A DNA stretch of 64,000 nt. Origin: Rothia nasimurium. GTDB taxonomy: Bacteria > Actinomycetota > Actinomycetes > Actinomycetales > Micrococcaceae. Within the stretch, counting starts at the first letter, position 1. The number at the start of each line of letters is the position of its first letter. The DNA is taken from NCBI RefSeq assembly GCF_928391935.1, contig NZ_CAKMTD010000009.1, positions 1-64,000 of the forward strand. Reading direction: 5' to 3'. This document shows, in pieces, positions 43,909 through 53,244 of the stretch. The notes beneath the pieces are model-generated. The model worked only from the letters and a program-made list of their open reading frames with translations. It was not told where the DNA came from and did no database searches. A program made the position numbers and the translations under genes.

Positions 43909-45222
43909 TTAATGGGAGTGCTTCTGGTGGCCCCTCAGGCTGGGACGGTTGTAATCCACCACCTGGGTAACGTCCATGAACTCGTTCAAGAGGGTTTCCT
44001 TGCCGTCCAGGGCGTACTTGAAGCGGATGCCATCCAAATTGATGCGGGCCTGGCGGTGGTATTCAGGGTAGAGCTGGGCCCAACCGATCGTGGAGGCATC
44101 CACGTTAAAGAAGGTGTTGAAACCGTAGCTTGAGAGGGTCTGCCACTTAGGGCCTTCGTACTTGCCCAGCCCTGCAATGTCTGACCCGAAGGGGTAAATC
44201 AGCAGGTTGGTGTCACCGACGATAGGGCGGACCTCGGCGTCCCACTTGCGGGCGTCCTCAGCAAGGTCTGCGGGGGTGATTTCACCGTAGGCGGGGTGAC
44301 CCCAGGAGTGGGAGGCGATGCGCCAGCCGTCGGCCTTGAGGGCGTCAGCGACCTCGGTTGCTTTCTGAATATCAGCTTCACGGGTCTTGGAATCGGGGTA
44401 TTCGAGGGCGCTGGTGCGGTAGCCGAAGACCCCGTTGTAGCCGGTCACTGCCAGAATCCCCTTAGACCCCTTGTAGGAGAAGTCGGGGTTTTCTGCAACG
44501 AACCGGTCAACGATGGGAACCATATCGAAGTCGCCGACTTCCTCGCGGCCGTCGGGGTGCTTGTAGGTGGCCTTAACCTCGCCGTTCTCATTGAGGGTGA
44601 GGTTGGTGGCGAAGCCGTCCCCTTCCATGAATTCGTAGTAGTTGGGGTCGTCCTGGGAGAGCACGAGGGGCTTCTTACCGGCGGGCAGGTAGATGTCCTG
44701 GTAGGTCATGACCCCGTTGACGGGGGCTGAAATGTATTCGGGGTTGATGAGGACGTAGCCCCTAGCGTGCAGCTGTTCGAGGATTGCTTCGAACTCTTCG
44801 ACGCTGACCATGTAGTCGTCGTAACCGGCTTCGGTGTATTCGCCGTCGTAGGCAAGAGAGGTATCGACGATGAGGGAGTGGACGAAGACGTGGGCGATCT
44901 TTGAGTTGTCTTCCCAGAGGACGGCGGAGTCCTTGGCTTTCTGGATGGTGGCGCGGGCGGTGTCGACGGCTTCGCCGGTGAGACCGTCTAGCTTTTTGAG
45001 GGCGCCGGTGTAGTCGTAGGAGGCGGCTAGGGCGTTTGCTTCTTCGACGGCGATGTCTTCGGGGCTGCGGGTGGGGGTGGGGCTTGCGCTGGCCGTAGCG
45101 TCGGGGGGTGAGGTCTCGGAGGCCGTATTAGCGGGGGCGCCGCACCCTGCCAGGACGGCGAGGGTGAGGGTTGATAGGGCAAGGGCTGTGGTGGTGCGGG
45201 CAGCAAAAGCTCGGAGTTTCAT
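43909..45222 (-). CDS. Polysaccharide deacetylase-type lipoprotein
   Basis: A 437-residue lipoprotein with lipobox LAVLAGC followed by a Ser/Thr/Pro linker and a helical region to about residue 105. The NodB-like domain has VFVHSLIVDTSLAYDGEY, the acidic motif PLVLSQDDPNYY, the metal-histidine motif ASHSWGHPAYG and LLIYPFGSDI. Such enzymes remove acetyl groups from cell-wall or surface glycans. It has a His-rich C-terminus (RGHQKHSH). It lies leftward, with the DnaA-box region after its stop. Confidence 0.8.
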   Translation of the reverse strand: MKLRAFAARTTTALALSTLTLAVLAGCGAPANTASETSPPDATASASPTPTRSPEDIAVEEANALAASYDYTGALKKLDGLTGEAVDTARATIQKAKDSAVLWEDNSKIAHVFVHSLIVDTSLAYDGEYTEAGYDDYMVSVEEFEAILEQLHARGYVLINPEYISAPVNGVMTYQDIYLPAGKKPLVLSQDDPNYYEFMEGDGFATNLTLNENGEVKATYKHPDGREEVGDFDMVPIVDRFVAENPDFSYKGSKGILAVTGYNGVFGYRTSALEYPDSKTREADIQKATEVADALKADGWRIASHSWGHPAYGEITPADLAEDARKWDAEVRPIVGDTNLLIYPFGSDIAGLGKYEGPKWQTLSSYGFNTFFNVDASTIGWAQLYPEYHRQARINLDGIRFKYALDGKETLLNEFMDVTQVVDYNRPSLRGHQKHSH

Positions 45223-45357
45223 AGATGGTACCTGGTGGTTAAGTGCAAAGTGTGTCCTACCAGGCTACTAAAATGCTACAGGCTTAGCTATGTTGTTTTG
45301 CAGGGTGGGCCCGCGCAGGGAGATGTTTTATCCCCTGCCTTACCCAGGCAGGGCGTC

Positions 45358-45888
45358 CTATGAAGAGGTAGCGGGGGCGTCGTCTTCGAGGGTGGCGTGG
45401 GAGACGGTGATGATGGAGCTGGGTTTGTCACCGAGCACGGATTCGCCAATTTTGGCCAGGGAAGTGACCTGGCGGGTGTTGAGGTGGTCGAAGATGATGT
45501 TGCGGACGGCTTCGACGTGGCCGGGGGCGGCTTCTTGGACCTTTTCGAGACCGGCGGGGAGCAGGTGGCAGATGGAGACGCGGCGGTCCTTGGCCCAGAC
45601 GGAGCGTTCAACATATTCGTCTTGTTCGAGGCGGGTGACGACGCGGGAGAGACGCGGCAGGAGGGTGTTGGTTTGGCGAGCCAGCTCTGTCATGGTGAGC
45701 TTCTGCTCGGGGGCTTCGGAGAGCATGGCGAGCACCATGTATTCGACGAAGCTGAGGTTTGAGTCCCTGTTGAGCTGGCCTTCAAGCTGGCCGGGCAGGT
45801 TGAACATGATGGATGAGATGAAGAGCCAGGCTTCGCGTTCGGTTTCGTTCAGCCAGCGGGGTTCGGAATGTGCGGGGGTGGGGCTCAT
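45358..45888 (-). CDS. MarR-family transcriptional regulator
   Basis: A 176-residue winged-helix protein. The MarR core is FVEYMVLAMLSEAPEQKLTM, the recognition helix TNTLLPRLSRVVTRLEQDEYV and the wing RSVWAKDRRVSICHL. Targets cannot be told from position; the next genes on either side are single transcription units. Confidence 0.85.
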   Translation of the reverse strand: MSPTPAHSEPRWLNETEREAWLFISSIMFNLPGQLEGQLNRDSNLSFVEYMVLAMLSEAPEQKLTMTELARQTNTLLPRLSRVVTRLEQDEYVERSVWAKDRRVSICHLLPAGLEKVQEAAPGHVEAVRNIIFDHLNTRQVTSLAKIGESVLGDKPSSIITVSHATLEDDAPATSS

Positions 45889-46254
45889 GGTGTGTGCTCG
45901 TGGTTCTCTATGGGACTAGGTTCGAGGATAGGAGTGGTGAAAGCCTGTGCGACGGGCTCCTTCTCCACCTCCCTATTCTATGCCCTTGAGAAGTTGATAT
46001 GTAAATAGTTTCCGTCCTACCTGTTGAGAATGTCGGGAACATGCCCCCTTGGGCCCACCTGTACTAGAATTCCACCCCACCCATTTGATAAGCTGGGTTA
46101 CTAAGGTGTGCCGGGAAGTCTGGTCGGCCCGCCAACCCAACCCCGCATCTACCGGCTGGCACCGGGTAGCCGACGCGAGCGCGTCCGGCCCCTCAGCCCC
46201 CATGCGGTCAGGCGGGTGGCGGTTACGCAAGAAACACGACCCCGAAGGCCTCGA
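45889..46254 (+). promoter_or_regulatory. Intergenic leader of nhaA copy 1, with GC-rich hairpins
   Basis: The last 130 bp before the start codon can fold into adjoining hairpins: ctaccgg...ccgggtag (46149-46169) and gccgacgcg-ag-cgcgtccggc (46169-46189). A region of lower GC with -10-like sequences lies at about 45985-46075. This may be a regulatory leader; it does not match a riboswitch class I can name. Confidence 0.25.
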
Positions 46255-47604
46255 ATGTCCTCAAACAACACCGTCCTGTCGCGCGGATCCTACAAGGAAT
46301 CCCAGCGCATCTCCGAAATCCTTTCCAAGGAATCAACCGGTGGCATCATCCTGCTAGTTGCTACGGTTGCCGCCCTCATCTTCGCCAACTCAGCTGCCGC
46401 CGAGCACTACTTCGGCCTGCGCGACACCTACCTGGGAACCTACATCGGCGATCTGAAGCTGAAACTTTCCATCGGGCATTGGGCTGCGGACGGCCTACTG
46501 GCGGTTTTCTTCTTCCTGGTAGGGCTTGAGCTGAAGAAGGAATTTGTTGAGGGTGACCTGCGGAATCCCGGCAAGGCCCTGGTGCCTATTGTGGCTGCCG
46601 CTGGTGGCGTGGCCCTGCCCGCGATTATTTACACCGTCGTGAACCTTTCCGGGAGTGCTGAGGCCCGCGGGGGCTGGGCTATCCCCGCAGCTACCGACAT
46701 TGCCTTCGCGGTGGCCGTCCTCGCCGTCATTGGCTCCCACCTGCCCAGCGCCCTACGCACCTTCTTGCTGACCCTGGCTGTGGTTGATGACCTAATCGCG
46801 ATTACCATCATTGCCCTCTTCTACACCACTGATTTGAAGGTCGGCTACCTGGCGCTCTCCCTTATCCCGATTGCCCTCTACGCCCTGGTGGCCCGCAAGG
46901 GGGAGAAGCTCTTCCACCTCTCCCCCGCCGCGGCCTGGTTCATCCTGCTGCCTATTGGTTTTGTGGTTTGGGCCTTGTTCCTTAACTCCGGTATTCACGC
47001 CACTATCGCGGGCGTCATTCTGGCCTTTATGATTCCAGTGCGTAAGAATAAGCGCACTGAGGCAGCTGATGCCCACCACGGCCTGGCTGAGGTCATGGAG
47101 CACCGGATCCGTCCTTTCTCTGCCGGTTTCTGCGTGCCCGTTTTTGCTTTCTTCTCAGCCGGTGTTGCTATCGGCGGTGTCCAGGGCTTTATTGACGCGG
47201 TGACTGAGCCGATTGCTTACGGCATTATTGCGGCGCTTATTTTCGGCAAGATGATCGGCATTACTGCTTCTACCTGGCTGGTGACCCGTCTGCGTCACGC
47301 CAATCTTGACCCTGATATTAAGTGGATTGACGTTGTGGGTGTGGCCACCCTGGCCGGTATCGGTTTCACGGTTTCCCTGCTGATTGCTGAGCTGTCTTTC
47401 GGCCTGGGGTCTGATTACAATGACGCGGCTAAGGTTGCTATTTTGACGGCGTCGGTGAGTGCGGCGCTGCTGGGTGCTGTGATTCTCTCGGTCCGCAATA
47501 AGCACTACAAGGCTGTTGCTCTCAAGGAATCTGTGGACGAGAACGCCGACGGGATCCCCGACGTCTTCACGGACAATACGGACGCACCCCGCCCCGGCGT
47601 CTAG
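46255..47604 (+). CDS. nhaA: Na+/H+ antiporter NhaA, copy 1
   Basis: A 449-residue antiporter that expels Na+ for H+. The signature AVVDDLIAITIIALFY holds the two ion-binding aspartates; AAGGVALPAIIY and WAIPAATDIAFAVAVLAVIG (TM4 unwound region) and SAGFCVPVFAFFSAGV are also typical. The C-terminal tail has DENADGIPDVF, a calcium-loop-like motif. GAAGG precedes the ATG at 46255; the frame is open upstream, but no better start is seen. The last 111 bp and the following hairpin are nearly identical to copy 2. Confidence 0.93.
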   Translation: MSSNNTVLSRGSYKESQRISEILSKESTGGIILLVATVAALIFANSAAAEHYFGLRDTYLGTYIGDLKLKLSIGHWAADGLLAVFFFLVGLELKKEFVEGDLRNPGKALVPIVAAAGGVALPAIIYTVVNLSGSAEARGGWAIPAATDIAFAVAVLAVIGSHLPSALRTFLLTLAVVDDLIAITIIALFYTTDLKVGYLALSLIPIALYALVARKGEKLFHLSPAAAWFILLPIGFVVWALFLNSGIHATIAGVILAFMIPVRKNKRTEAADAHHGLAEVMEHRIRPFSAGFCVPVFAFFSAGVAIGGVQGFIDAVTEPIAYGIIAALIFGKMIGITASTWLVTRLRHANLDPDIKWIDVVGVATLAGIGFTVSLLIAELSFGLGSDYNDAAKVAILTASVSAALLGAVILSVRNKHYKAVALKESVDENADGIPDVFTDNTDAPRPGV

Positions 47605-47614
47605 CGTCCCCGGC

Positions 47615-47677
47615 AGGTACCATTTAAATCGGAAAAACCCACCTGACTGGTGGGTTTTTCCGATTTAAATGGTACCT
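47615..47677 (+). terminator. Long perfect hairpin after nhaA copy 1
   Basis: Perfect 29-bp stem (47615-47643 with 47649-47677) around tgact, containing ggaaaaacccacc / ggtgggtttttcc. It can terminate in both directions. A near-identical hairpin follows copy 2. Confidence 0.85.
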
Positions 47678-47766
47678 ACTCCTTTTGCTGGCCGGACGGA
47701 CGTCAGCGGCACCCTTCCGCATACCAGGTGAGATAAGCAGGGCTAAAGCAAATCTAAAGGAGCATA

Positions 47767-47811
47767 ATGGGAACTAAAGAAGAGAAAACACTCGACCTCT
47801 ACAACCTATAA
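47767..47811 (+). CDS. 14-codon leader peptide upstream of nhaA copy 2
   Basis: AAAGGAG lies 5 nt before an ATG that opens MGTKEEKTLDLYNL and stops at 47809-47811. The stop overlaps the AAGGAGG ribosome site of nhaA, whose ATG is 8 bp further. This layout suits translational coupling. There is no run of rare or regulatory amino-acid codons that would show classic attenuation. Confidence 0.5.
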   Translation: MGTKEEKTLDLYNL

Positions 47812-47819
47812 GGAGGGGC

Positions 47820-49178
47820 ATGTCCACCGAGCCTCACCAGGAAGCCCTCTTTTCCCGCGGATCCTACGCTGAAACCAGCCGCATATCAGAAATTATGCGA
47901 AAGGAATCAGTTGGTGGTTTCATCCTGCTCGTCGCCACCGTAGCAGCCATCGTCCTAGCTAACACCCAGGCGGCCCACTTCTACGAGGGTATTCGAGATA
48001 CCGAACTCGGGTTCAACATCCCTGGCTTTAGCCACCTGATGATGAACGTCCACCTCTGGGCGGCCGACGGTCTGCTCACCCTCTTTTTCTTCCTCACAGG
48101 CCTGGAGCTGAAGAAAGAATTCGTGGTGGGCGACCTACGCGACCCCGGCAAGGCCATTGTGCCTGTCGCAGCTGCTTTCGGCGGCGCCATGACCCCGGCC
48201 ATCATCTACTTCGCCATCAACCACGGCAACGAAACAGCAGTCCACGGCTGGGCTATCCCCGCCGCCACCGATATCGCCTTTGCGGTGGCCGTCCTGGCCG
48301 GTGTTGGCACCTTCCTACCCGCCGCCCTGCGCACCTTCCTGCTCACCCTGGCCGTCGTCGATGACCTGATTGCCATCGTCATTATCGCCCTCTTCTACAC
48401 CAGCAACTTCCACGCCTGGTACCTCATCTTCTCAATTATTCCCATTGGGCTATATTTCTGGTTGACCCACAAGCACGAACGTTTCTTCCACGAGAAAAAA
48501 TGGGCCGCCTGGGTCATCCTGCTGCCCCTGGGCCTCATCACCTGGGCCCTCTTCCTCGAATCCGGTATCCACGCCACTATCGCCGGCGTCATTCTGGGCT
48601 TCTGCGTGCCCGTCCGCATGACAGCCCAGGCCAAGCAGGCCGACGCCCACGCCTCCCTCGCCGAGACCCTGGAACACCGCCTGCGTCCGCTCTCTACCGG
48701 CTTCTGCGTCCCCGTCTTTGCCTTCTTCTCCGCTGGCGTCGCCATCGGCGGCTGGGACGGCCTCAAGACAGCCCTCGCCGACTCGGTTGCTATCGGCATT
48801 ATGGTCGGCCTGGTGCTGGGCAAGACCATCGGCATTACCGGCACCACCTGGCTCATCACCCGCTTCCGCGGCGTCAACCTTGACCCTGACATCAAGTGGA
48901 TCGACGTCATCGGCCTGGCTGTCACCGGCGGTATCGGCTTCACCGTCTCCATGCTGGTTGCCGAGCTCTCCTTTGAAACCGGCTCCCTGCACACCGAAGA
49001 CGCCAAAATCGGCATTATGATCGGTTCCCTACTGGCAGCGATTCTCGGCGCAATCATCCTCTCCGCCCGCAATAAGCACTACAAGGCTGTTGCCATCAAG
49101 GAATCTGTGGACGAGAACGCCGACGGGATCCCCGACGTCTTCACCGACAACACGGACGCACCCCGCCCCGGCATCTAA
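47820..49178 (+). CDS. nhaA: Na+/H+ antiporter NhaA, copy 2
   Basis: A 452-residue paralogue of the preceding antiporter, with the same order of motifs: AVVDDLIAIVIIALFY, HGWAIPAATDIAFAVAVLAG and STGFCVPVFAFFSAG. The two proteins differ throughout the body but end almost identically (NKHYKAVA-KESVDENADGIPDVF). AAGGAGG lies 6 nt before the ATG, directly after a 14-codon leader. Two copies may differ in pH or ion range; this is an inference. Confidence 0.93.
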   Translation: MSTEPHQEALFSRGSYAETSRISEIMRKESVGGFILLVATVAAIVLANTQAAHFYEGIRDTELGFNIPGFSHLMMNVHLWAADGLLTLFFFLTGLELKKEFVVGDLRDPGKAIVPVAAAFGGAMTPAIIYFAINHGNETAVHGWAIPAATDIAFAVAVLAGVGTFLPAALRTFLLTLAVVDDLIAIVIIALFYTSNFHAWYLIFSIIPIGLYFWLTHKHERFFHEKKWAAWVILLPLGLITWALFLESGIHATIAGVILGFCVPVRMTAQAKQADAHASLAETLEHRLRPLSTGFCVPVFAFFSAGVAIGGWDGLKTALADSVAIGIMVGLVLGKTIGITGTTWLITRFRGVNLDPDIKWIDVIGLAVTGGIGFTVSMLVAELSFETGSLHTEDAKIGIMIGSLLAAILGAIILSARNKHYKAVAIKESVDENADGIPDVFTDNTDAPRPGI

Positions 49179-49203
49179 CGTCCGCCCCCCGCTCCCGGAA
49201 AGG

Positions 49204-49258
49204 ACCATTTAAATCGGAAAAACCCACCTGACTGGTGGGTTTTTCCGATTTAGATGGT
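49204..49258 (+). terminator. Hairpin after nhaA copy 2
   Basis: 25-bp stem with one mismatch around tgact, nearly identical in sequence to 47615-47677. The remainder of the gap to 49482 holds nothing else I recognise except a GGAG ribosome site before the next gene. Confidence 0.85.
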
Positions 49259-49482
49259 ACCTATCCCCTTAAAGCAGCCAAGAAAATCAAAATCACAGTG
49301 CCTAAACTTTGCACCACAGCAACCAAGCTGTGACAATTACCCCTATGTGTTCACCGCCCCCATACCGGTGACCCCACGCCCCATCTGCCTACCGTGCCGC
49401 AGACCAGGGGCCCACCAAGCGCAGCCGACACCCACCCCCAACCCCGGGAATCGACCTGCCCTTTCAACGATTTGGAGCACGC

Positions 49483-51033
49483 ATGGATTTTCTGCTCAAC
49501 GCAGTGCACTGGATTAACGAATCCACCGCCGGGGCAACCGAGATCGTCACCGGCATCTCAGACTTCCTCTGGGCCAACTTCCTCATGTACGCCCTGGTAG
49601 CCGTAGGCCTAGGCATCACCATCGCCACCCGCGGCGTCCAGTTCCGCCTCATCGGCGAAATGTTCCGCACCCTCAAGGACCCGGCAGGCACCGAGTACAA
49701 CGGCAAGAAGAGCATCTCCGCCTTCCGCGCCTTCACCGTCTCCGCCGCCTCCCGCGTCGGCGTCGGCAACATCGTTGGCGTCGCCATGGCCATCACCATG
49801 GGCGGCCCCGGCGCCGTCTTCTGGATGTGGGTTATCGCCTCCGTCGGCGCCGCATCCGCCTTCGCAGAATCCCTGCTCGGCCAGCTCTACAAGCGCAAGG
49901 GTGAAGACTCCTACATCGGCGGCCCCGCCTACTACATGTCACGCGGCCTGAACGCCCGCTGGCTAGGCCTCATCTTCGTCGCCTTCATCGTCATCACCTA
50001 CGCCTTCGTCTTCGTCGCCGTACAAACCAACGCTATCGTCGGCGCAACCGCCACCTCCTTCGGCATTGACGCCTCAGACCCCAGCGCCATGGGCTTCCGC
50101 GTCGCCATCGGCGTTGTCATCGCAGTGATTTCAGCCTTCATCATCTTCGGCGGCATCCGCACCATCTCCTCCGTCACCGAAATCATGGTGCCCTTCATGG
50201 CCGTGCTCTACCTGATCCTGGGCCTGATTATCGTCGTCATGAACCTGGGTGCTATCCCCGGCGTCCTGGCAGACATCTTCGCAGGTGCCTTCGGCATCCG
50301 TGAATTCGTCACCGGTACCCTGATCGGCGTCATCACCCAGGGTATGCGCCGCGGCCTGCTCTCCAACGAGGCAGGTATGGGTACCGCCCCCAACGCCGGT
50401 GCGACTGCGTCCGTCTCCCACCCCGCCAAGCAGGGCTTCGTGCAGGCTCTGGGTGTCTACTTCGACACCATGCTGGTCTGCTCCGTTACCGCCTTCATCG
50501 TGCTGGTAGCCGGCGACGTCCCCTACGGCGACAAGAGCTCCGCAGGTACCCTCACCCAGGTTGCGCTCTCAAGCCAGCTGGGCCCCTGGGCGGTTCACTT
50601 CCTGACCGTAGCTATCGCCCTCTTCGCCTTCTCCTCCATCATCGGCAACTACTACTACGGTGAGTCCAACATCCGGTTCGTCACCGAGAAGCACCTGCCC
50701 ATGAACATCTTCCGCGCCATCGTGATCCTGTTCGTGTTCTTCGGTGCTATTGCCTCCATCGACCTGCTGTGGAACCTGGCCGACCTACTCAACGGCGGCA
50801 TGGTCATCGTCAACCTGGCAGCTGTCTGCCTGCTCATGCCGCAGGTGATGAAGGTGCTCCGCAACTACGAGGCCCAGCGCAAGGCCGGCCTCGAACCGGT
50901 TTTCCAGGCCGCCGACCTACCCGAAATCAAGAACCTGGACGCCTGGGACGGCACCGACGAGCTGACCCAGCGCTCCTACTGGGAGGATTTCGACCGCGAG
51001 CAGGCTGAAAAGCGTGCCGCCCGCGGTAAGTAA
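49483..51033 (+). CDS. Sodium:alanine/glycine symporter (AGCS family)
   Basis: A 516-residue transporter with about 11 segments. Family signatures: GGPGAVFWMWVIASVGAAS, GPAYYMSRGL, and GMRRGLLSNEAGMGTAPNAG with SHPAKQGFVQ. It imports small neutral amino acids with Na+. A soluble, charged C-terminal tail follows the last segment. GGAG precedes the ATG. Together with two nhaA copies upstream, this is a stretch of sodium-dependent transport genes, though each has its own terminator. Confidence 0.92.
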   Translation: MDFLLNAVHWINESTAGATEIVTGISDFLWANFLMYALVAVGLGITIATRGVQFRLIGEMFRTLKDPAGTEYNGKKSISAFRAFTVSAASRVGVGNIVGVAMAITMGGPGAVFWMWVIASVGAASAFAESLLGQLYKRKGEDSYIGGPAYYMSRGLNARWLGLIFVAFIVITYAFVFVAVQTNAIVGATATSFGIDASDPSAMGFRVAIGVVIAVISAFIIFGGIRTISSVTEIMVPFMAVLYLILGLIIVVMNLGAIPGVLADIFAGAFGIREFVTGTLIGVITQGMRRGLLSNEAGMGTAPNAGATASVSHPAKQGFVQALGVYFDTMLVCSVTAFIVLVAGDVPYGDKSSAGTLTQVALSSQLGPWAVHFLTVAIALFAFSSIIGNYYYGESNIRFVTEKHLPMNIFRAIVILFVFFGAIASIDLLWNLADLLNGGMVIVNLAAVCLLMPQVMKVLRNYEAQRKAGLEPVFQAADLPEIKNLDAWDGTDELTQRSYWEDFDREQAEKRAARGK

Positions 51034-51061
51034 CCCCTACCCTTCAGGTAGAAATACTTCC

Positions 51062-51112
51062 AGGACGCCCCCGCCCCGGCTTCTCACAGTCAGGGCGGGG
51101 GCGTCCTTTTTC
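51062..51112 (+). terminator. Strong terminator after the AGCS gene
   Basis: Stem aggacgcccccgcccc / gggcgggggcgtcct followed by five T. Confidence 0.9.
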
Positions 51113-51130
51113 ATGCAGAGGAAAGGCAGG

Positions 51131-51136
51131 CCTATA
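51131..51136 (+). promoter_or_regulatory. Possible -10 element of the APC permease gene
   Basis: tatact after cc, 130 bp before the APC start. It leaves a GC-rich leader with small hairpins (ggggcgcc-gaag-gggcgc region near 51215-51235). No clear -35 partner is visible. Confidence 0.3.
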
Positions 51137-51268
51137 CTGAAAGCTGTTCTTAACCACCACCCGAGGTGCTCTAGCTGCCCCCTGCCACTCAATCTGCGCC
51201 CCCCTCCCCTGGGCCGGGGCGCCGAAGGGGCGCGAGCGCCTCACCGCAGAGGATGATCTTTAGCGACA

Positions 51269-52771
51269 ATGACCAACGACTTCCGCCACAAAGGCCTCGC
51301 CGAAGGGCGCCTGGGGCTGGCTTCTTCAACCGTCATCGGGGTAGCGTCAACCGCCCCCATGTATTCACTGGCTGCCTCAATCGGCTTTATTGTCATAGCC
51401 GTGGGCTACCAAGCCCCTATCGCCCTGATTTTGGGTTTTATTCCTATGTTGTTGACGGCCCTCTCCTATAAGGAGTTGAATGAGGCGGTGCCGGATTCGG
51501 GTACGGTCTTCACCTGGGGCGCTAAGGCTTTTGGGCCGAAGACCGGCTGGATTTCTGGCTGGGGCGTTATTGTGGCGGGTGTGATTGCTATGGCTAATCA
51601 GACCCAGATTGCGGCGATCTATTTCTGGTTGCTGCTGGGGCAGGACGACCTGGCCCACAACAAGCACGTTATTGTGGCAACCGGGGTTCTGGTGATTGCC
51701 CTAACCACCTGGATTTCCTACCGCAATATTGAGGCTGGTTCGCTAACCCAATGGCTGCTGGTCGGTATTCAGTACGTGGCGATTGTGCTGCTGGCGCTGG
51801 GCGTTTTTAACTCCCTGGCGTCGGGGGCTGTAACCGGCTTTGAGTTTGAGGCCAGCTGGTTTAACCCCTTTGAGGCGAGTTTTGACGGCATGATTCAGGC
51901 CGTGCTGATTGCTATTTTCATCTACTGGGGCTGGGATACCTGCCTGGCGATTGCCGAGGAAACCAAGGATCCGCACCGCACCCCGGGCCGCGCGGCCGTC
52001 CTTTCTAGCTCTATTTTGGTGGTCACCTATGTGTTTGTGACCGTGGTGGCCCTAATGTATGCAGGTGCCGGTTCGGGTGGGATTGGCCTGGCTAATCCCG
52101 ATAATTCGGACGACGTCTTCACCCCCTTTAAGGACGCCGCCTTGGGCTCCTGGGGTTGGGTTATTATTCTGGCGGTGGCTGTGTCTGCCCTGGCGACCTG
52201 CCAGACTACGATCCTGCCGTCCTCCCGCGGTATTTTCGCTATGGCGATTTATAAGTCAATCCCGGCTAAGTTTGGCGACGTTCACCCCAAGTTCAAGACC
52301 CCTAGGACCTCCACTGTTTATATGGGTGTCTGCTCGGCTCTTTTCTACGCGGGCATGACCTATATCAGCGAAAATATGCTGGCCGATACGATTGAGGCGG
52401 CCAGTGTGGCTGTGGCCCTGTACTACGCGGTGACGTCCTTCGCCTGCATCAAGTACTACCGGGGCGATATTTTCACGAGCGCCCGCAATGTGGTGTTCCG
52501 CCTTGTCATTCCGGCAACGGGCGGTATTATGATGACCGCTATTTTGGTTATTTCGCTCTACAACATGGCTGACCCTGAGTACGGTTACACCCAGATGCTG
52601 GGCACCAGTGGTGTCTTTGTGACGGCGGTGGCCTCCTTCGTGATTGGCTTCGGCCTGATGGCCCTGCTGATGGGGCAGAAGGAGTTCAAGCCCTTCTTCC
52701 GGGGGGAGACTCTGAACATGGATACCCGGGTGAAGGTTCCTGAGTCTGCCGACTTGGACGAACTGGCCTAG
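51269..52771 (+). CDS. APC-family amino-acid permease
   Basis: A 500-residue transporter with about 12 segments. The first segment region LGLASSTVIGVASTAPMYSL contains the family G-x-STAP motif; PDSGTVFTWGAKAFG and GWGVIVAGVIAMANQ follow; a central FIYWGWDTCLAIAEETKDP is the APC ETKDP-type loop; ILPSSRGIFAMA lies in segment 8. It probably imports an amino acid or polyamine with protons; the substrate is not readable. Confidence 0.88.
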   Translation: MTNDFRHKGLAEGRLGLASSTVIGVASTAPMYSLAASIGFIVIAVGYQAPIALILGFIPMLLTALSYKELNEAVPDSGTVFTWGAKAFGPKTGWISGWGVIVAGVIAMANQTQIAAIYFWLLLGQDDLAHNKHVIVATGVLVIALTTWISYRNIEAGSLTQWLLVGIQYVAIVLLALGVFNSLASGAVTGFEFEASWFNPFEASFDGMIQAVLIAIFIYWGWDTCLAIAEETKDPHRTPGRAAVLSSSILVVTYVFVTVVALMYAGAGSGGIGLANPDNSDDVFTPFKDAALGSWGWVIILAVAVSALATCQTTILPSSRGIFAMAIYKSIPAKFGDVHPKFKTPRTSTVYMGVCSALFYAGMTYISENMLADTIEAASVAVALYYAVTSFACIKYYRGDIFTSARNVVFRLVIPATGGIMMTAILVISLYNMADPEYGYTQMLGTSGVFVTAVASFVIGFGLMALLMGQKEFKPFFRGETLNMDTRVKVPESADLDELA

Positions 52772-53244
52772 TCTAGTTTTTTCCAACAATTTTCTGAATA
52801 TTCATTCAAAGAACCCCACCTCCCTGTTTATGCAGGTCAAGGTGGGGTTCTTCGCGAAAGGGTGAGATGACATGCCCAAATACCCAGCCCTGGAGCTGCT
52901 CTCGCATAGAAATTTCTCAGCCTAAACTGGCATACTATACAGAGCAGGTGCAACAAAGTTTGGGTTGTTGGCCTGCGATTTTCAGAGTATGAGTGTGTTT
53001 CAATTTTTATTTCGTCTCTGATAGCTACCCGCAGGGGTGTGGGTAGCGTTTTGAAATGGAGGTAGGCCCCCTGGGAAGGGCCGGCCTCCATTTCGCTTTT
53101 AACAGCCCCGGCGCTTATGTGCCGGAAACCTTCATATGTGTGGGCTTTGCCGTTACATATGAAGGTTTCCGGAACATGTTCCGGATATGCCGGTTGTGTG
53201 GGGCGGGTACAGTAGAGGGGTATACCCGGCGTCCGAGGAGAATC
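52772..53244 (+). other. 473-bp gap with three terminators and a possible small transcript
   Basis: A terminator for the APC gene lies at 52808-52853 (aaagaaccccacc / ggtggggttctt). Next is a stretch with catactatacagag near 52930 that could serve as a -10, then hairpins gctaccc...gggtagc-gtttt (53024-53050) and aaatggagg...cctccattt (53054-53094). A short RNA of about 110 nt could start near 52940 and end at 53050. A GTG-started 14-codon frame lies inside it, too weak to call. Confidence 0.35.
53122..53184 (+). promoter_or_regulatory. Overlapping perfect palindromes upstream of the unknown gene
   Basis: An 18-bp perfect inverted repeat (ccggaaaccttcatatgt at 53122-53139, complement at 53155-53172) shares its last four bases with a 16-bp perfect palindrome ccggaacatgttccgg (53169-53184). 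There is no T-run. The position, 61 bp before the next start codon, suits an operator or an RNA switch. Confidence 0.55.

Noticed and set aside
46130..46254. Cobalamin or guanidine riboswitch before nhaA
   Set aside because: Some short strings resemble parts of those RNAs, but the conserved core elements are missing.
52837..53091. Leftward 84-codon frame after the APC permease gene
   Set aside because: It overlaps three terminator hairpins and shows no protein-like pattern.
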